A stretch of DNA of 64,000 nt from Candidatus Methylomirabilota bacterium (GTDB lineage: Bacteria; Methylomirabilota; Methylomirabilia; Methylomirabilales; Methylomirabilaceae), in assembly GCA_028870115.1 (NCBI GenBank), contig JAGWQH010000082.1, positions 90,003 to 154,002 of the forward strand, written 5' to 3'. Position numbers and translations under genes: made by a program. Positions 17,394 through 26,910 of this stretch are shown piece by piece. Below the pieces are notes generated by a model. That model saw only the letters and a program-made list of their open reading frames with translations, did no database searches and was not told the DNA's origin. Each line of letters starts with the position of its first letter. Position 1 is the first letter of the stretch.

Positions 17394-18104
17394 ATGACGA
17401 TGCGGCTTCATACCACCAATCCTGATTGGCACACAGATCCACGCCGTTCTGCGGCGGACAGCGCGAAACGGCTCACCACGTTCGTCACTGACAAGTGGAA
17501 GTTGGCTGCCGCCGCAGTGATCGGGCTATTGGCTCTCTCCGCCGTGACCGCCGGGTATTTCGCTTGGAGCGGCAGGAAGGAAACTGACTCTGCGACCCTT
17601 CTACATAAGGCAGTCAGCCAGCTCGATGCCAGTATACGAAGCGGCTCTGACGACGCGAAACGGGAGGAGGGAATTCGGCTCCTGCAAGAGGTGATGAGTC
17701 GTTATCCCCAGAGTACTGCCGCCGCGGAGGCCACGCTACGTCTCGGTAACCAGTACTACACGGCAGGCAAGTACAACGAGGCGCGGGCTGCGTACACCAC
17801 CTACCTCGAAAAAAATCCCAAGGGCCTCATTGCCTTTTCGGCCGGTCTCGGACTGGGGGATACCTATCTGGCGGAGCGAAGTTATGAGAAAGCGATCGAG
17901 ACGTACTCCAGGCTTATCGAACAGTTTGCTCAAGAGCCCTTGCTTCCTGAGGCGGATCTGCATCTGGCCGCAGCCTATGTTGGGATGAATCGACTGAAAG
18001 AGGCGAGCGCACTGTACGAAAAAATCGTTGCGACCTATCCCAATACCGGCTGGGCCCAGCGTGCACAAGCCGAATTGTATAAGTCTGGCCTGACCTCTCG
18101 TTAA
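17394..18104 (+). CDS. Membrane-anchored tetratricopeptide repeat protein
   Basis: A 236-aa protein with a basic cytoplasmic N-terminus, one membrane helix at about residues 37-57 and a periplasmic C-terminal TPR array (about 90-230). Repeats read like AAEATLRLGNQYYTAGKYNEA and LGLGDTYLAERSYEKAIETY. The architecture resembles YfgM or the TPR half of YbgF, which assist envelope protein folding or Tol-Pal work, but no specific partner is nearby. It follows tRNA-Arg and ends the plus-strand block. Confidence 0.75.
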   Translation: MTMRLHTTNPDWHTDPRRSAADSAKRLTTFVTDKWKLAAAAVIGLLALSAVTAGYFAWSGRKETDSATLLHKAVSQLDASIRSGSDDAKREEGIRLLQEVMSRYPQSTAAAEATLRLGNQYYTAGKYNEARAAYTTYLEKNPKGLIAFSAGLGLGDTYLAERSYEKAIETYSRLIEQFAQEPLLPEADLHLAAAYVGMNRLKEASALYEKIVATYPNTGWAQRAQAELYKSGLTSR

Positions 18105-18618
18105 TCATCCAACGCTTGTAGTTCCTTTTATCTCTCTCTTTTACCTCGCGACTGATCCCTCATTTGGGCAGTAAGACAGGCTCCAGGTGCAGGTATTGCA
18201 CGATCATCAGATCTGGCCTGTCGTCTCGACAGTCTCCCGCCCACGTCATTGCGAGGAAGCGTAGCGACTGAAGCAATCTCACCGTTCTTCGCAATCTGAA
18301 GTACGCTGAGATTACCACGCTCCCGTTGGTCGCTCGCAATGACAACTTATTGAGTAGCATGGCCTCGCGACATACTTTCATGCTTACGGGTACGCCGCAT
18401 CGCATGGGGTATTGACTAAGTATGTAACGTCGTATAAGAGAGATTATGTCAACTATTATATTCAACTTGAATAAATAACAGGACGTTCATTCTTTGCTGC
18501 TTGCCTGTAGAACGGAGGTGTGACCGGAACTTACGGATTGGGTAAACGAATTGAAGAATCAGTACACTAGGTGGGGAAGGAAGGTAAAAACATAGAGATG
18601 AGCTGAGGGAATCGCGCT
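18105..18618. other. Convergent intergenic region (514 nt)
   Basis: Lies between the ends of two converging genes. It contains the palindromic repeat at 18245-18343. The stretch 18400-18600 is clearly more AT-rich than its surroundings, with no start-stop frame resembling a gene and no tRNA fold. No T-rich terminator was recognised on either strand. Confidence 0.5.
18245..18343. repeat. Palindromic GTCATTGCGAG repeat element, copy 1
   Basis: A 99-bp intergenic element bounded by exact inverted termini GTCATTGCGAG (18245-18255) and CTCGCAATGAC (18333-18343). GCAATCTC and an imperfect GAGATTACC complement lie inside. The same termini and internal GAGATTGC motif occur at 52112-52199. Elements with these ends are known as non-coding, MITE-like repeats in many unrelated bacteria. 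No transposase is nearby. Confidence 0.8.
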
Positions 18619-19107
18619 TCACATTTTATATTTTCCGAAATCCTCCGGCTTCAGATTCTCAAGCCACTCCTTCCATTTGTCCGTTTCTTCTTTCTCTTCT
18701 GAGACCTCGATGTTCTTGGCTTGCGCAACGACGTTCTCAGAGACGAAGATCGGGGCGTTTGTGCGGAGGGCCAATGCAATGGCATCGCTCGGTCTGGAGT
18801 CGATCTTGACGACGCTACCGTTGTGATTCAGGTCGATGGTCGCGTAGAACGTATTTTCTTTCAGGTCGTTGACAGTAATCTGCTGAACGGTGATACCGAG
18901 ACCGTCCAGGATATTTTTGAGTAGGTCGTGGGTCATCGGTCGAGGCGTCGATACCTTTTCGAGTTCCAACGCAATAGCATTCGCTTCAAAGATCCCGACC
19001 CAGATCGGCAGGGCACGGCGCTCATCAGGATCCTTCAAGATTACTATCGGCATATTCGTAATCGGATCCAGCGCAATGCCGCGTACGGTCATCTTGATGA
19101 GCATCAT
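18619..19107 (-). CDS. Bifunctional nuclease family (DUF151) protein
   Basis: A 162-aa protein of the DUF151/bifunctional nuclease family, proposed to have DNase and RNase activity. Typical segments are the [15 protein letters not shown] opening, [17 protein letters not shown], the acidic HDLLKNIL region and the [12 protein letters not shown] motif. Its acidic C-terminal tail (EEKEETDKW) is as in relatives. ATG 19105-19107 is chosen over a longer frame from 19146 because AGGAGA sits just upstream. The next gene upstream is a HIT protein, 7 nt away. Confidence 0.85.
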   Translation of the reverse strand: MMLIKMTVRGIALDPITNMPIVILKDPDERRALPIWVGIFEANAIALELEKVSTPRPMTHDLLKNILDGLGITVQQITVNDLKENTFYATIDLNHNGSVVKIDSRPSDAIALALRTNAPIFVSENVVAQAKNIEVSEEKEETDKWKEWLENLKPEDFGKYKM

Positions 19108-19114
19108 GCTCTCC

Positions 19115-19606
19115 TTATGACGAAGTCCTACAAAAGATGGAAGCAAGTTTCCGATAGGTAACAGTCAACTCTTCAGGGATAACTTTGGTCTGTGCGACGA
19201 CGGGCATAAAATTGGTGTCTCCGCTCCAACGCGGAACTACGTGTAAGTGAAGATGGTGTTCGACACCGGCTCCCGCAACCTTTCCTTGATTTATGCCCAG
19301 GTTGAACCCGTCCGGACTCATGATCTCACGCAGAATCGACGTGCTTCTGGCGGCCTCTTGGATCAGTTCGAGTCGTTCTTCCACCGACAGCTTTTGTAGG
19401 TCGTCCAGATGCCGATATGGAGCGATCATAATGTGTCCAGGATTGTATGGATACAGGTTCATCTGAATAAATACGAGCTTCCCTCGATAAAGGATGAGAT
19501 TCTGTTCGTCTTGTTGGGATGCCGGCGCTTCGCAAAATAGGCAGCCGGAAGGCCCGATATTCTCTACATATACCATTCTCCATGGTGCCCATAGCGTTTC
19601 CATCAT
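19115..19606 (-). CDS. HIT-family nucleotide hydrolase/phosphorylase
   Basis: A 163-aa histidine-triad protein acting on dinucleoside polyphosphates or nucleotide monophosphoramidates. The catalytic triad is H118-X-H120-X-H122 in [12 protein letters not shown]. An N-terminal C22-X2-C25 pair is half of the zinc site seen in Ap4A phosphorylase-like members, and the WAPWRMVYV opening is typical of that subgroup. The start is ATG 19606 or 19603. It is just upstream of the DUF151 gene and probably cotranscribed. Confidence 0.88.
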   Translation of the reverse strand: MMETLWAPWRMVYVENIGPSGCLFCEAPASQQDEQNLILYRGKLVFIQMNLYPYNPGHIMIAPYRHLDDLQKLSVEERLELIQEAARSTSILREIMSPDGFNLGINQGKVAGAGVEHHLHLHVVPRWSGDTNFMPVVAQTKVIPEELTVTYRKLASIFCRTSS

Positions 19607-19939
19607 ACGGCAATCTGCACCTGCCCAAGGCTACGGCCTTACACCAACGCCGGCATAAATTGCCGACGACTGTATCTGATGTATCTGACTAAATCTAACA
19701 CTCAATCCTGGCTGTCGCAAGATCTTTTTAGGGCGTTGCGATCGCGGTAGGGAGCGGATTTCGCGACTTCGAGAGTACTGGCCGGAAGGGGGCAAGCCCT
19801 TATGCGGCTTATCGTTGCTGATAAAGGTGGTATCTCTCGTATCGACGCTTTCTTCATGCAATGTTAGAATCTGGGGATAGCCGGGATAGGGCTTGTGCAG
19901 CGTATGCCCTTTACGGACGCGGTAGGCGACTCATCAGGA
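19607..19939. other. Intergenic gap (333 nt) without a clear gene
   Basis: Separates the HIT gene from the IHF-like gene. A 76-codon minus-strand frame (19631-19861) has no recognisable domain or ribosome site and is not called. A short inverted repeat CGGCA/TGCCG (19651-19665) lies near the HIT start. Nothing else is supported. Confidence 0.4.
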
Positions 19940-20221
19940 CTAGCTATCGATGAGCAGCCTCAACTCCTTTCCCGGTTTGAAGAAGGGGATTCGCTTTGGG
20001 GGAACGTGAACGGCTTCACCGCTCTGCGGATTACGACCCTGCCGCGCGCGGCGCTGCCTGGTACGGAAACTCCCGAAGCCGCGAAGCTCCACCTTCCCGT
20101 CATCTTTCGAAGCGAGCGCCTTCGAGATGCTTTCGAGGATGGTATCAATGACGACTTCGGTGTCTTTCTTAGTCAGGTACACTTGGGCAGCAACCAATTC
20201 TACCAAGTCGGCCTTTGTCAT
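19940..20221 (-). CDS. ihfB: DNA-bending protein, IHF beta-like (HU family)
   Basis: A 93-aa HU/IHF-family protein with the MTKADLVELV start, GFGSFRTRQRRARQGRNPQSG beta-arm and the VPPKRIPFFKPGKELR segment typical of IHF-beta. It lies downstream of rpsA and sppA, matching the rpsA-ihfB neighbourhood known in proteobacteria. ATG 20221 is chosen over 20254 because the conserved protein starts there with GGAGGAG upstream. It is the likely partner of the alpha-like protein at 14114. Confidence 0.88.
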   Translation of the reverse strand: MTKADLVELVAAQVYLTKKDTEVVIDTILESISKALASKDDGKVELRGFGSFRTRQRRARQGRNPQSGEAVHVPPKRIPFFKPGKELRLLIDS

Positions 20222-20280
20222 GACTGGCAACTCCTCCGCGTTCGGAAACTGCATCGGCCCGGTATGGTGGAACGATTCAA

Positions 20281-21153
20281 TTACCAGAGAAGATAGTTCA
20301 CAGAGAGCGTTGAGGATGGAAAGATCGGCAAATCGATATTAAGTAGATTCAGGCCACGTAGCAGATCAATGAGAAAAAATCCCCGCTTTCGCTCCTGGAT
20401 GATGGCCGGCTTCCCGTGGATCCCGGCTAACGCTCCTGCCCGCTCGATGGCGTCCTGAAGATTACCAAGTTGGTCTACCAATCCAAGCGATTGCGCCTCT
20501 CGCCCACTGAAAATCCGCCCGTCTGCCATGGCCTCGATCTTTTTACGATCTATTTGCCTGCCTTTGGCCACCACATCGATAAACTGGTCATGGATATCGT
20601 CCAGCATGCCTTGAAGGATCTGGCGCTCGGCAGCGGTCATCTCGCGGGTAGGAGACGCGAGATCCTTGTGCTGGCCGCTCTTCACGACCACCGACTTTAC
20701 ACCGATTTTTTGCATAAGACCAGTGATGTTTGGAATCTGAAGTAGAACTCCTATGCTGCCGGTAATGGTGCCGGGATTCGCCACAATAAGATCCGTTGCG
20801 CTCGCGATATAGTAGCCACCTGACGCAGCGACGCTCCCCATAGAGGCGACTACCGGTTTCTTATCGGTCTGACGAGTCTTGAGCAACTCTTCATAGATCT
20901 CCTGAGAGGGCGCCACCCCACCCCCCGGACTGTTGATCCTGAGGACAATGGCTTTGACGGATGGGTTCTCTCGGTATTTTTCGAGCTGCTCGATAACCTC
21001 CTTGGAATCCAGGATGACCCCTTCAACCGTGATCAGCGCGACCTTGCTTCCGCCTAATCGCTCCCATCTACCGAGCGAGAAGGCCAAGCCGAACAGGAGC
21101 AGCAGGCTTACGAACACTGCCAGACTGACGACCAGCCAAGTCCGTTTCACCAC
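20281..21153 (-). CDS. sppA: Signal peptide peptidase SppA (S49 family)
   Basis: Membrane-anchored serine protease that degrades cleaved signal peptides. The 290-aa short form has an N-terminal membrane helix (about 5-27), the oxyanion region LRINSPGGGV, the nucleophile S111 in SVAASGGYY and the general-base K163 in SGQHKDLASP. The start is GTG 21153, 11 nt after the rpsA stop. It is cotranscribed between rpsA and ihfB. Confidence 0.93.
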   Translation of the reverse strand: MVKRTWLVVSLAVFVSLLLLFGLAFSLGRWERLGGSKVALITVEGVILDSKEVIEQLEKYRENPSVKAIVLRINSPGGGVAPSQEIYEELLKTRQTDKKPVVASMGSVAASGGYYIASATDLIVANPGTITGSIGVLLQIPNITGLMQKIGVKSVVVKSGQHKDLASPTREMTAAERQILQGMLDDIHDQFIDVVAKGRQIDRKKIEAMADGRIFSGREAQSLGLVDQLGNLQDAIERAGALAGIHGKPAIIQERKRGFFLIDLLRGLNLLNIDLPIFPSSTLSVNYLLW

Positions 21154-21164
21154 CCCGCTTGCCT

Positions 21165-22901
21165 CTACTCGGGTTCGACCCCCTCTTCCTGACGATCTGA
21201 TGGGTGCTGATCGGGGGAGGGCTGATCAGTTTTCTGGTCCGACGCGTCCTGGGTGTCGAGGTAGGCGCGAAGACTTAGCCCGAGCTTGCGCTCGTTGGCG
21301 TCCAACTTGATAATTTTGAGAGACAGCTCTTGGTCGATGGAGACGACATCCTCTGGCTTCGCGACCCGTTCATGACTCAGCTCGGAGATATGCAGGAGCC
21401 CCTCTACCCCGTCTTCCAATTCCACGAAGGCTCCGAAATCGGTAAGCCGAACCACCTTGGCCTTCACGTCCATACCGACGCGGTACTTATCGAGGACGGT
21501 AGATTGCCAGGGATCGGGCTGACTCTGCTTGAGGCCAAGGGAGATTCGCCGATTCGTTTTATCGGTGTGCAGAACTACCGCCTCAACTTTGTCTCCTCGC
21601 TTCAAGACCTCAGAAGGATGGCGGACCCGCTTGGTCCAGGACATATCGGACACGTGAATCAGTCCATCTATTCCATCATTCAGTTCAACGAACGCGCCAA
21701 AGTCGGTCAGATTCCTGACGGTCCCTTCGACGCGCGTTCCCACAGGGTAGCTTTCCTCGATCGACAACCATGGGTTGGGTTCGATCTGGCGAAGCCCTAG
21801 AGAAATCCGCTTGTTCACCTTATCTACATCCAGGACGATAACCTCTATCGAGTCCCCGACTGAGACGACCTTAGAAGGATGTTTCACCCGCTGAGTCCAG
21901 GACATCTCAGAGATGTGCACCAACCCCTCGATCCCCTCGGCGAGCTCAACGAATGCGCCATAGTCAGTCAAACTTATAACCTTACCGCGAACACGGGAGC
22001 CGACAGCAAAACGCTGATCGACATCCTCCCATGGATCCTTCAGGCGCTGCTTGTGGCCGAGCGACACCCGTTCCGCCGCCCGGTCGAACTTGAGGACCAC
22101 GACCTCGATCTCGTCGCCGACGGAAAAGAGCTCGGAAGGATGACCGACGCGGCCCCAGGACATATCGGTGATATGAAGCAGCCCGTCCAGTCCTCCTAGG
22201 TCGATGAACGCGCCGTACTCAGTAATATTTTTGACCTTGCCTCGTATAATTTTCCCCTCCTCCAACGATTGCAAGGTCTTCTCCTTGAGGGATCGACGCT
22301 CTTCTTCAAGCAACTCGCGCCTGGACAACACGATATTGCCCCGGCGCTGGTTTAGCTTTATCACTTTCATCGGGAAGCTCTTCCCGATCAGTTTGTCAAG
22401 GTCGCGGACAGGCCGCAGATCAACTTGAGAGCCCGGGAGAAAGGCCCTGACGCCAATATCTACCGTCAGGCCACCTTTCGTGCGGCCCAGGATCATCCCA
22501 CTGATCACTTCGCCCTTTTCGTAGGCCCGCCGAATGTCATCCCAGATCTTGGTCTTCTCCGCCTTCTCTCTCGAGAGGACAATGAGGCCGTCGCTATCCT
22601 CTTTCTGCTCTAAATAGACATCGACAACATCGCCGACCTTGACCGTGACTTCTCCAGAGGGCGTCTGGAACTCCTTGATTGGTATAGCCCCTTCAGACTT
22701 GTAGCCGATATCGATCAGGACCATATCGTTCCTGATCTCCAGCACAGTCCCCCTGACGATCTCCCCCTCAGTGATTTCCCGCAGGCTCTGGGTGTATAAA
22801 TCAACTAACTCCTGGGGGTGCTCCTGAGCGGGAATCTCACGATCCAGCGTGTCCGTCGATGTGTGCACAGCCTCTTCCACCTTGTCCGTCTCAGACATCA
22901 T
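21165..22901 (-). CDS. rpsA: 30S ribosomal protein S1
   Basis: A 578-aa RNA-binding ribosomal protein needed for translation of structured mRNAs. Six S1 OB-fold repeats run from about residue 35 to 550. The last four share the pattern YGAFVELxxGxxGLxHxSEMSW and are close to each other in sequence. The start is ATG 22901 or 22898, with GGGAGG upstream. The gene order cmk-plsC-rpsA-sppA-ihfB resembles cmk-rpsA-ihfB of proteobacteria. The acidic C-terminal tail is short. Confidence 0.96.
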   Translation of the reverse strand: MMSETDKVEEAVHTSTDTLDREIPAQEHPQELVDLYTQSLREITEGEIVRGTVLEIRNDMVLIDIGYKSEGAIPIKEFQTPSGEVTVKVGDVVDVYLEQKEDSDGLIVLSREKAEKTKIWDDIRRAYEKGEVISGMILGRTKGGLTVDIGVRAFLPGSQVDLRPVRDLDKLIGKSFPMKVIKLNQRRGNIVLSRRELLEEERRSLKEKTLQSLEEGKIIRGKVKNITEYGAFIDLGGLDGLLHITDMSWGRVGHPSELFSVGDEIEVVVLKFDRAAERVSLGHKQRLKDPWEDVDQRFAVGSRVRGKVISLTDYGAFVELAEGIEGLVHISEMSWTQRVKHPSKVVSVGDSIEVIVLDVDKVNKRISLGLRQIEPNPWLSIEESYPVGTRVEGTVRNLTDFGAFVELNDGIDGLIHVSDMSWTKRVRHPSEVLKRGDKVEAVVLHTDKTNRRISLGLKQSQPDPWQSTVLDKYRVGMDVKAKVVRLTDFGAFVELEDGVEGLLHISELSHERVAKPEDVVSIDQELSLKIIKLDANERKLGLSLRAYLDTQDASDQKTDQPSPDQHPSDRQEEGVEPE

Positions 22902-22940
22902 ACCCTTTAATTCCTCCCTTTGATAAGATACTCGTTTCCT

Positions 22941-23687
22941 TCACGTCCGCTCATTGATCCCTCGCTTCTTTGTCGGCATAGCCTCTCCTGTTGCGTAAGT
23001 CCGATCGTCTCCTGATCGAGAACCGCTCTCCGACCAAGTCTTCAGAGCGGCGATTTTCTCCATGATGGTCCGGCTGAATATCATGACTTGGCCCTGTTCT
23101 TTACCAGCCTGTTCTTCGACGAACCGACATGGCGCCCCGAAATTCATCGTGATTCGATACGGTCTCGGAAGCCATGCGCCTTTGGGAAATACCTTCTCCG
23201 TTCCCCGATGAAACACTGGAATCACTGGTGCGCCAGTTCGCGCCGCGATCAGTCCAATCCCTGGCTTGGCGGGCCGCAAGTCGACGCCATCTCCGCGCGT
23301 TCCTTCGGGAAAGATTGCCACGATCTCCCCTGCTTTCAGAAGAGAGATCGCCTGCTTAAAGGTCTGCAGGTTGGTGCGGGCCCGATTGACCGGAAAAGCG
23401 CCGAACTGCCGAAGCAGCCAGCCAAACAACGGGAAACGGAACAGCTCTTTTTTTGCCATGAAACGAACCGGACGCCGAATCGCGATCCCGATGATAATGG
23501 GATCTATGTAGCTCACATGATTCGCCGCCAGGATCGCCGGTCCCGTACGGGGAATAAACTCTTGCCCCCCGACATGGAGACGGAACGCGACCTTTGCAAT
23601 GCCGAGGCATAGAAGGCGACCCAAGGTAAAGATAGAATAGCCGATCGCCTTTTTGAGAGCAAGACCCCGAAAGAAAGTGACCCCCAT
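22941..23687 (-). CDS. plsC: 1-acyl-sn-glycerol-3-phosphate acyltransferase
   Basis: Makes phosphatidic acid by acylating lysophosphatidate at the inner membrane. The acyltransferase motif NHVSYID gives H57 and D62, and FPEGTRGDG near residue 129 is the glycerol-phosphate site. A hydrophobic segment precedes the active site. The 248-aa length and the position between cmk and rpsA match other genomes. The C-terminus is rather basic and may not be conserved. Confidence 0.9.
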   Translation of the reverse strand: MGVTFFRGLALKKAIGYSIFTLGRLLCLGIAKVAFRLHVGGQEFIPRTGPAILAANHVSYIDPIIIGIAIRRPVRFMAKKELFRFPLFGWLLRQFGAFPVNRARTNLQTFKQAISLLKAGEIVAIFPEGTRGDGVDLRPAKPGIGLIAARTGAPVIPVFHRGTEKVFPKGAWLPRPYRITMNFGAPCRFVEEQAGKEQGQVMIFSRTIMEKIAALKTWSESGSRSGDDRTYATGEAMPTKKRGINERT

Positions 23688-23732
23688 GTTATCCGACTAT
23701 CTCCCTGAAACGCAAGAAAAAATTCAGGGCAC

Positions 23733-24461
23733 TCAGGTAAAGCCTTTTAAAGCGGTCAGCTTTCGTCTGATCTCCTCTTCCATCGCATCAACCACCTGAG
23801 AAACAGGTAAATCGCTTGTATCGATGGTAACGGCCTCGTCGGCTTTTCGTAGTGGCGAGTCGCGTCGGCCCATATCTCTTGTATCCCGCAACTTGATGTC
23901 TTCGGCAAGTTCATCCATCTCACGGGTCGCGCCTGTCGCCTGTACCTCGAGATAACGACGTTTCGCCCGTACATCTAAATGAGCCGTGAGATAGAATTTC
24001 ACATCGGCGTCCGGGAAGACCACTGTACCGATATCACGCCCGTCCATGACTACTCCACCCTGCGCTGCCATTTGTCGCTGGTGTGTGACCATCACACGAC
24101 GAACGCTCGGGTGGGTAGCGATTCTCGAAGTTGCCTGTTCTACCTCGCGCTCTCTGATCTGCCGGCTGACCTCTTGTCCATCGACCAATATCAGTTCTCG
24201 ATCACCGGCAGGCTCGATGACAATGGAAGTCTCATCGGCCAGCCGCCGCACGCATCGTTCATCGTCCAGGTCAAGGCCTGCTCGCAGCGCCTTCCACGAT
24301 AGCGCGCGATACATGGCTCCGCTGTCGATATAACGATACCCCAGTCGCTTGGCGAGCAGGCGAGCCGCCGTGCTTTTTCCTGCCCCTACGGGCCCGTCGA
24401 TGGCGATGACAAGACAATTCGTTGTACTTCTCAATTGGTTATTGTCCCTCGTGCGTTGCAT
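23733..24461 (-). CDS. cmk: Cytidylate kinase
   Basis: Phosphorylates CMP and dCMP. The P-loop is GPVGAGKS (residues 23-30), followed by YIDSGAMYRA, the MDGRDIGTVVFPDA segment and the RDTRDMGRRDSPL lid. The start is ATG 24461 (242 aa), 8 nt after the aroA stop. A longer frame from 24548 would overlap aroA and is not conserved. It is part of the aroA-cmk-plsC-rpsA run. Confidence 0.93.
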   Translation of the reverse strand: MQRTRDNNQLRSTTNCLVIAIDGPVGAGKSTAARLLAKRLGYRYIDSGAMYRALSWKALRAGLDLDDERCVRRLADETSIVIEPAGDRELILVDGQEVSRQIREREVEQATSRIATHPSVRRVMVTHQRQMAAQGGVVMDGRDIGTVVFPDADVKFYLTAHLDVRAKRRYLEVQATGATREMDELAEDIKLRDTRDMGRRDSPLRKADEAVTIDTSDLPVSQVVDAMEEEIRRKLTALKGFT

Positions 24462-24468
24462 TGAGACG

Positions 24469-25773
24469 TCAGATCTCCAACGGTACGGCCGCCCCCGGTA
24501 TGACAGCGTCCAACCGACTCCAGAAATCCGGGAACGAGCTGCCGACACAAGCTGGATCGGAGATGGTGGTGCTCCCCCTTGCCGACAAGGCCGCTACGGC
24601 CAACGCCATCGCCATCCGGTGATCTCCCCAACTGTCGCAGTGACATCCGGATAGTGAAGAGTTTCCCTGAATCACCAAACCATCAGGGTGTTGCTCAATC
24701 TGAACTCCGAACCGACGGAACTCCTTGACAAGCGCGGCAAGCCGATCCACCTCCTTGACCCGGAGTTCGGCGGCGTCCCGTATCGTGGTGACACCCGCGG
24801 CATGCGCCGCAGCCACGGCAAACACCGGGATCTCGTCGAGCATCCGGGGGATTAGGGCCCCGGCAATCTCGGTCCCCTGCAGCGCTTGACTCCTGACATG
24901 GAGATCGGCGACCGGCTCACCGGAGACGATACGCCTTCGGCTGACCTCAATCACTGCACCCATCGATTGCAGCGCATCCAACAGGCCGGTTCGAGTCGGA
25001 TTGATGCCTACCTCTCGCAATGTCAGCTCTGACCCGGGGATTACCAGGGCCGCGACAAGAAAGAAGGCAGCCGCTGAAAAATCGCCAGGAATCGCGATCT
25101 GAAACGCGGGAATCTTCTCGATGCCACCGACTCGAAGACGTAAACCATTACGGTGGATCGGTATACCGACCGCCTCGAACATCCGTTCCGTGTGATCGCG
25201 CGAGAGGGATGGCTCTGTGACTGTCATCTCCCCGTCGGTAAAGAGACCGGCCAACAGGATCGCGGATTTAACCTGGGCGCTGGCGATTGGGCTCACATAG
25301 TCGATCGCCTTTGGTCGCGCCCCCATAATGGCGAGGGGAGGAAAGTTGCCGCGCTCACGACCCAGAATTGTTGCCCCCATCGACCTCAGCGGCATGGCCA
25401 CTCTGGCCATCGGCCGTACTCGCAGATACCGGTCACCCGTCAGCACCGAAAAGAACGGCTGCGCCGCCAGCACACCCGCCAGGAGCCTCATCGTTGTTCC
25501 GGAATTCCCGAGATCCAGGATCTCCTCCGGTTCCTTCAGGCTGTGCAGCCCGCTCCCCCGAATCCGCAGCCGATCGTCACCCATCTCTTCAACCGTCACA
25601 CCCATGATCCCCAACGCCTTTGCGGTGTCACGGCAGTCATGGCTTCGAAGCGCACCGGTGATTTCGCTGACTCCATCGGCCAGCGAACCCAGAATGATCG
25701 CGCGATGAGTGATGGACTTATCACCTGGAAGAATCAGTTCACCTTTCAGCGGACCGATAGGGTCGACCCGCAT
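24469..25773 (-). CDS. aroA: 3-phosphoshikimate 1-carboxyvinyltransferase (EPSP synthase)
   Basis: Shikimate pathway enzyme joining PEP to shikimate-3-phosphate. Signatures are LPGDKSITHRA, LGNSGTTMRL, the GDFSAAAFFL stretch, EIPVFAVAAA with its acidic residue and GDHRMAMALAVA. ATG 25773 (434 aa) is chosen because it places PGDKS about 16 residues in, as in other EPSP synthases, and lies just after the miaA stop. ATG 25797, 8 residues longer, overlaps miaA by 19 nt and is also possible. It belongs to the class with a full RPM(A) PEP-binding segment. Confidence 0.93.
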   Translation of the reverse strand: MRVDPIGPLKGELILPGDKSITHRAIILGSLADGVSEITGALRSHDCRDTAKALGIMGVTVEEMGDDRLRIRGSGLHSLKEPEEILDLGNSGTTMRLLAGVLAAQPFFSVLTGDRYLRVRPMARVAMPLRSMGATILGRERGNFPPLAIMGARPKAIDYVSPIASAQVKSAILLAGLFTDGEMTVTEPSLSRDHTERMFEAVGIPIHRNGLRLRVGGIEKIPAFQIAIPGDFSAAAFFLVAALVIPGSELTLREVGINPTRTGLLDALQSMGAVIEVSRRRIVSGEPVADLHVRSQALQGTEIAGALIPRMLDEIPVFAVAAAHAAGVTTIRDAAELRVKEVDRLAALVKEFRRFGVQIEQHPDGLVIQGNSSLSGCHCDSWGDHRMAMALAVAALSARGSTTISDPACVGSSFPDFWSRLDAVIPGAAVPLEI

Positions 25774-25778
25774 CCGCC

Positions 25779-26732
25779 CTACACCGTTGTTGACCATGCA
25801 GCCTCGATTCGCTCGATGAGCAAGCGGAACATACATTCGCTCACCACCGATCCTTCTACAGGCAACCACTCGATCCCGTCTTCGTGACGGAACCAGGTGA
25901 GCTGACGTTTGGCGTACCGCCGTGTATCGCGCTTGAGAGAGGCGACCGCGTCATCAAGGCTGATCTGTCCTTTCAGGTGCCCGATCATATGACGGTATCC
26001 GATAGCTCGTAACGGCCTGAGCGTACTGCAGTAGCCTCGATCGAGCAGATTCCGGACCTCACGCAACAATCCTTGCTCCATCATCGCCTCTACCCTGACC
26101 TCAATCCGCTGATACAGCTCGCGGCGATTCCGCTCAAGTCCGAACTGCAGCACAGGTCCTGGAATCGGTCTATGATTGCGACGCGCCTCTGTTCTGAGCG
26201 TAGAGATGGGACGGCCACTTACGGCTGCCACCTCGAGCGCTCGTACGACCCGAATGAGGTCGTTGGGATGGATTGTCGCAGCCGCCTCGGGATCGATGGT
26301 CTTAAGCCGCTGGTGAAGGGTCGCGCTACCTACCCGTTCGGCCTCCTGATACAGTGTCTCTCTGAGTGGGGTCATCTCCCATGGTCCGCCAAACAGACCG
26401 TGGAAGAGCGCGCGGAGATAGAGGCCGGTTCCTCCTACCATGATCGGGAGACGTCCACGAGCGCGGATATCGGCAATGGCCGCAGAAGCCAGCCTTACAT
26501 AATCGGCCGCCGTGAAGGACTGGTCAGGCTCCCTCAGATCCAGGAGGTGGTGCGGAATACGTTTTCGCTCGTCCACGCTCGGCTTCGCAGTCCCGATGTC
26601 GAGACCGCGGTAGACCTGCATCGAGTCGGCGGCGATGATCTCGCCCCCTACCCTCTCCGCTACGGCAAGAGCCATGGATGACTTTCCGACCGCAGTCGGA
26701 CCCACCAGCACAATAAGCGGCACAGGGCTCAA
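25779..26732 (-). CDS. miaA: tRNA dimethylallyltransferase
   Basis: Adds the isopentenyl group to A37 of UNN-reading tRNAs, the substrate for MiaB encoded at 8207. The 317-aa protein has the P-loop GPTAVGKS (11-18), the ADSMQVYRGLDIGTAKP segment and the GGTGLYLRAL motif. The end lies 5 nt before the aroA start. A 35-40 residue C-terminal part after TWFRHE is as expected. Confidence 0.95.
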   Translation of the reverse strand: MSPVPLIVLVGPTAVGKSSMALAVAERVGGEIIAADSMQVYRGLDIGTAKPSVDERKRIPHHLLDLREPDQSFTAADYVRLASAAIADIRARGRLPIMVGGTGLYLRALFHGLFGGPWEMTPLRETLYQEAERVGSATLHQRLKTIDPEAAATIHPNDLIRVVRALEVAAVSGRPISTLRTEARRNHRPIPGPVLQFGLERNRRELYQRIEVRVEAMMEQGLLREVRNLLDRGYCSTLRPLRAIGYRHMIGHLKGQISLDDAVASLKRDTRRYAKRQLTWFRHEDGIEWLPVEGSVVSECMFRLLIERIEAAWSTTV

Positions 26733-26910
26733 GAGATTGCTGCCTCCTTCACATAATCTATCACGGAACTACTCAGGCGTTTAGGTTGAAGGGTATACAT
26801 TGCTGCAAGCAATTATACATCAGAAACAACGGGAGCACGACGTCCGAGGTGCAACCTGAAAAGGCCCGAGCGACGCATTCGTGCTTCGCACGTTTTTGAC
26901 CGGACACAGG

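Noticed and set aside
19631..19861. A 76-codon minus-strand frame between the HIT and IHF-like genes
   Set aside because: No Shine-Dalgarno, no domain, and Arg/Ser/Pro-rich composition like random GC-rich sequence.
25153..25887. A 244-codon plus-strand frame opposite aroA and miaA
   Set aside because: It spans parts of two real minus-strand genes and its protein is low-complexity and His/Arg-rich with no family features.
26880..26897. CGTGC-TTC-GCACG hairpin with TTTTT as a terminator of metF
   Set aside because: The T-run follows on the plus strand, but metF is transcribed on the minus strand and no plus-strand gene ends there.
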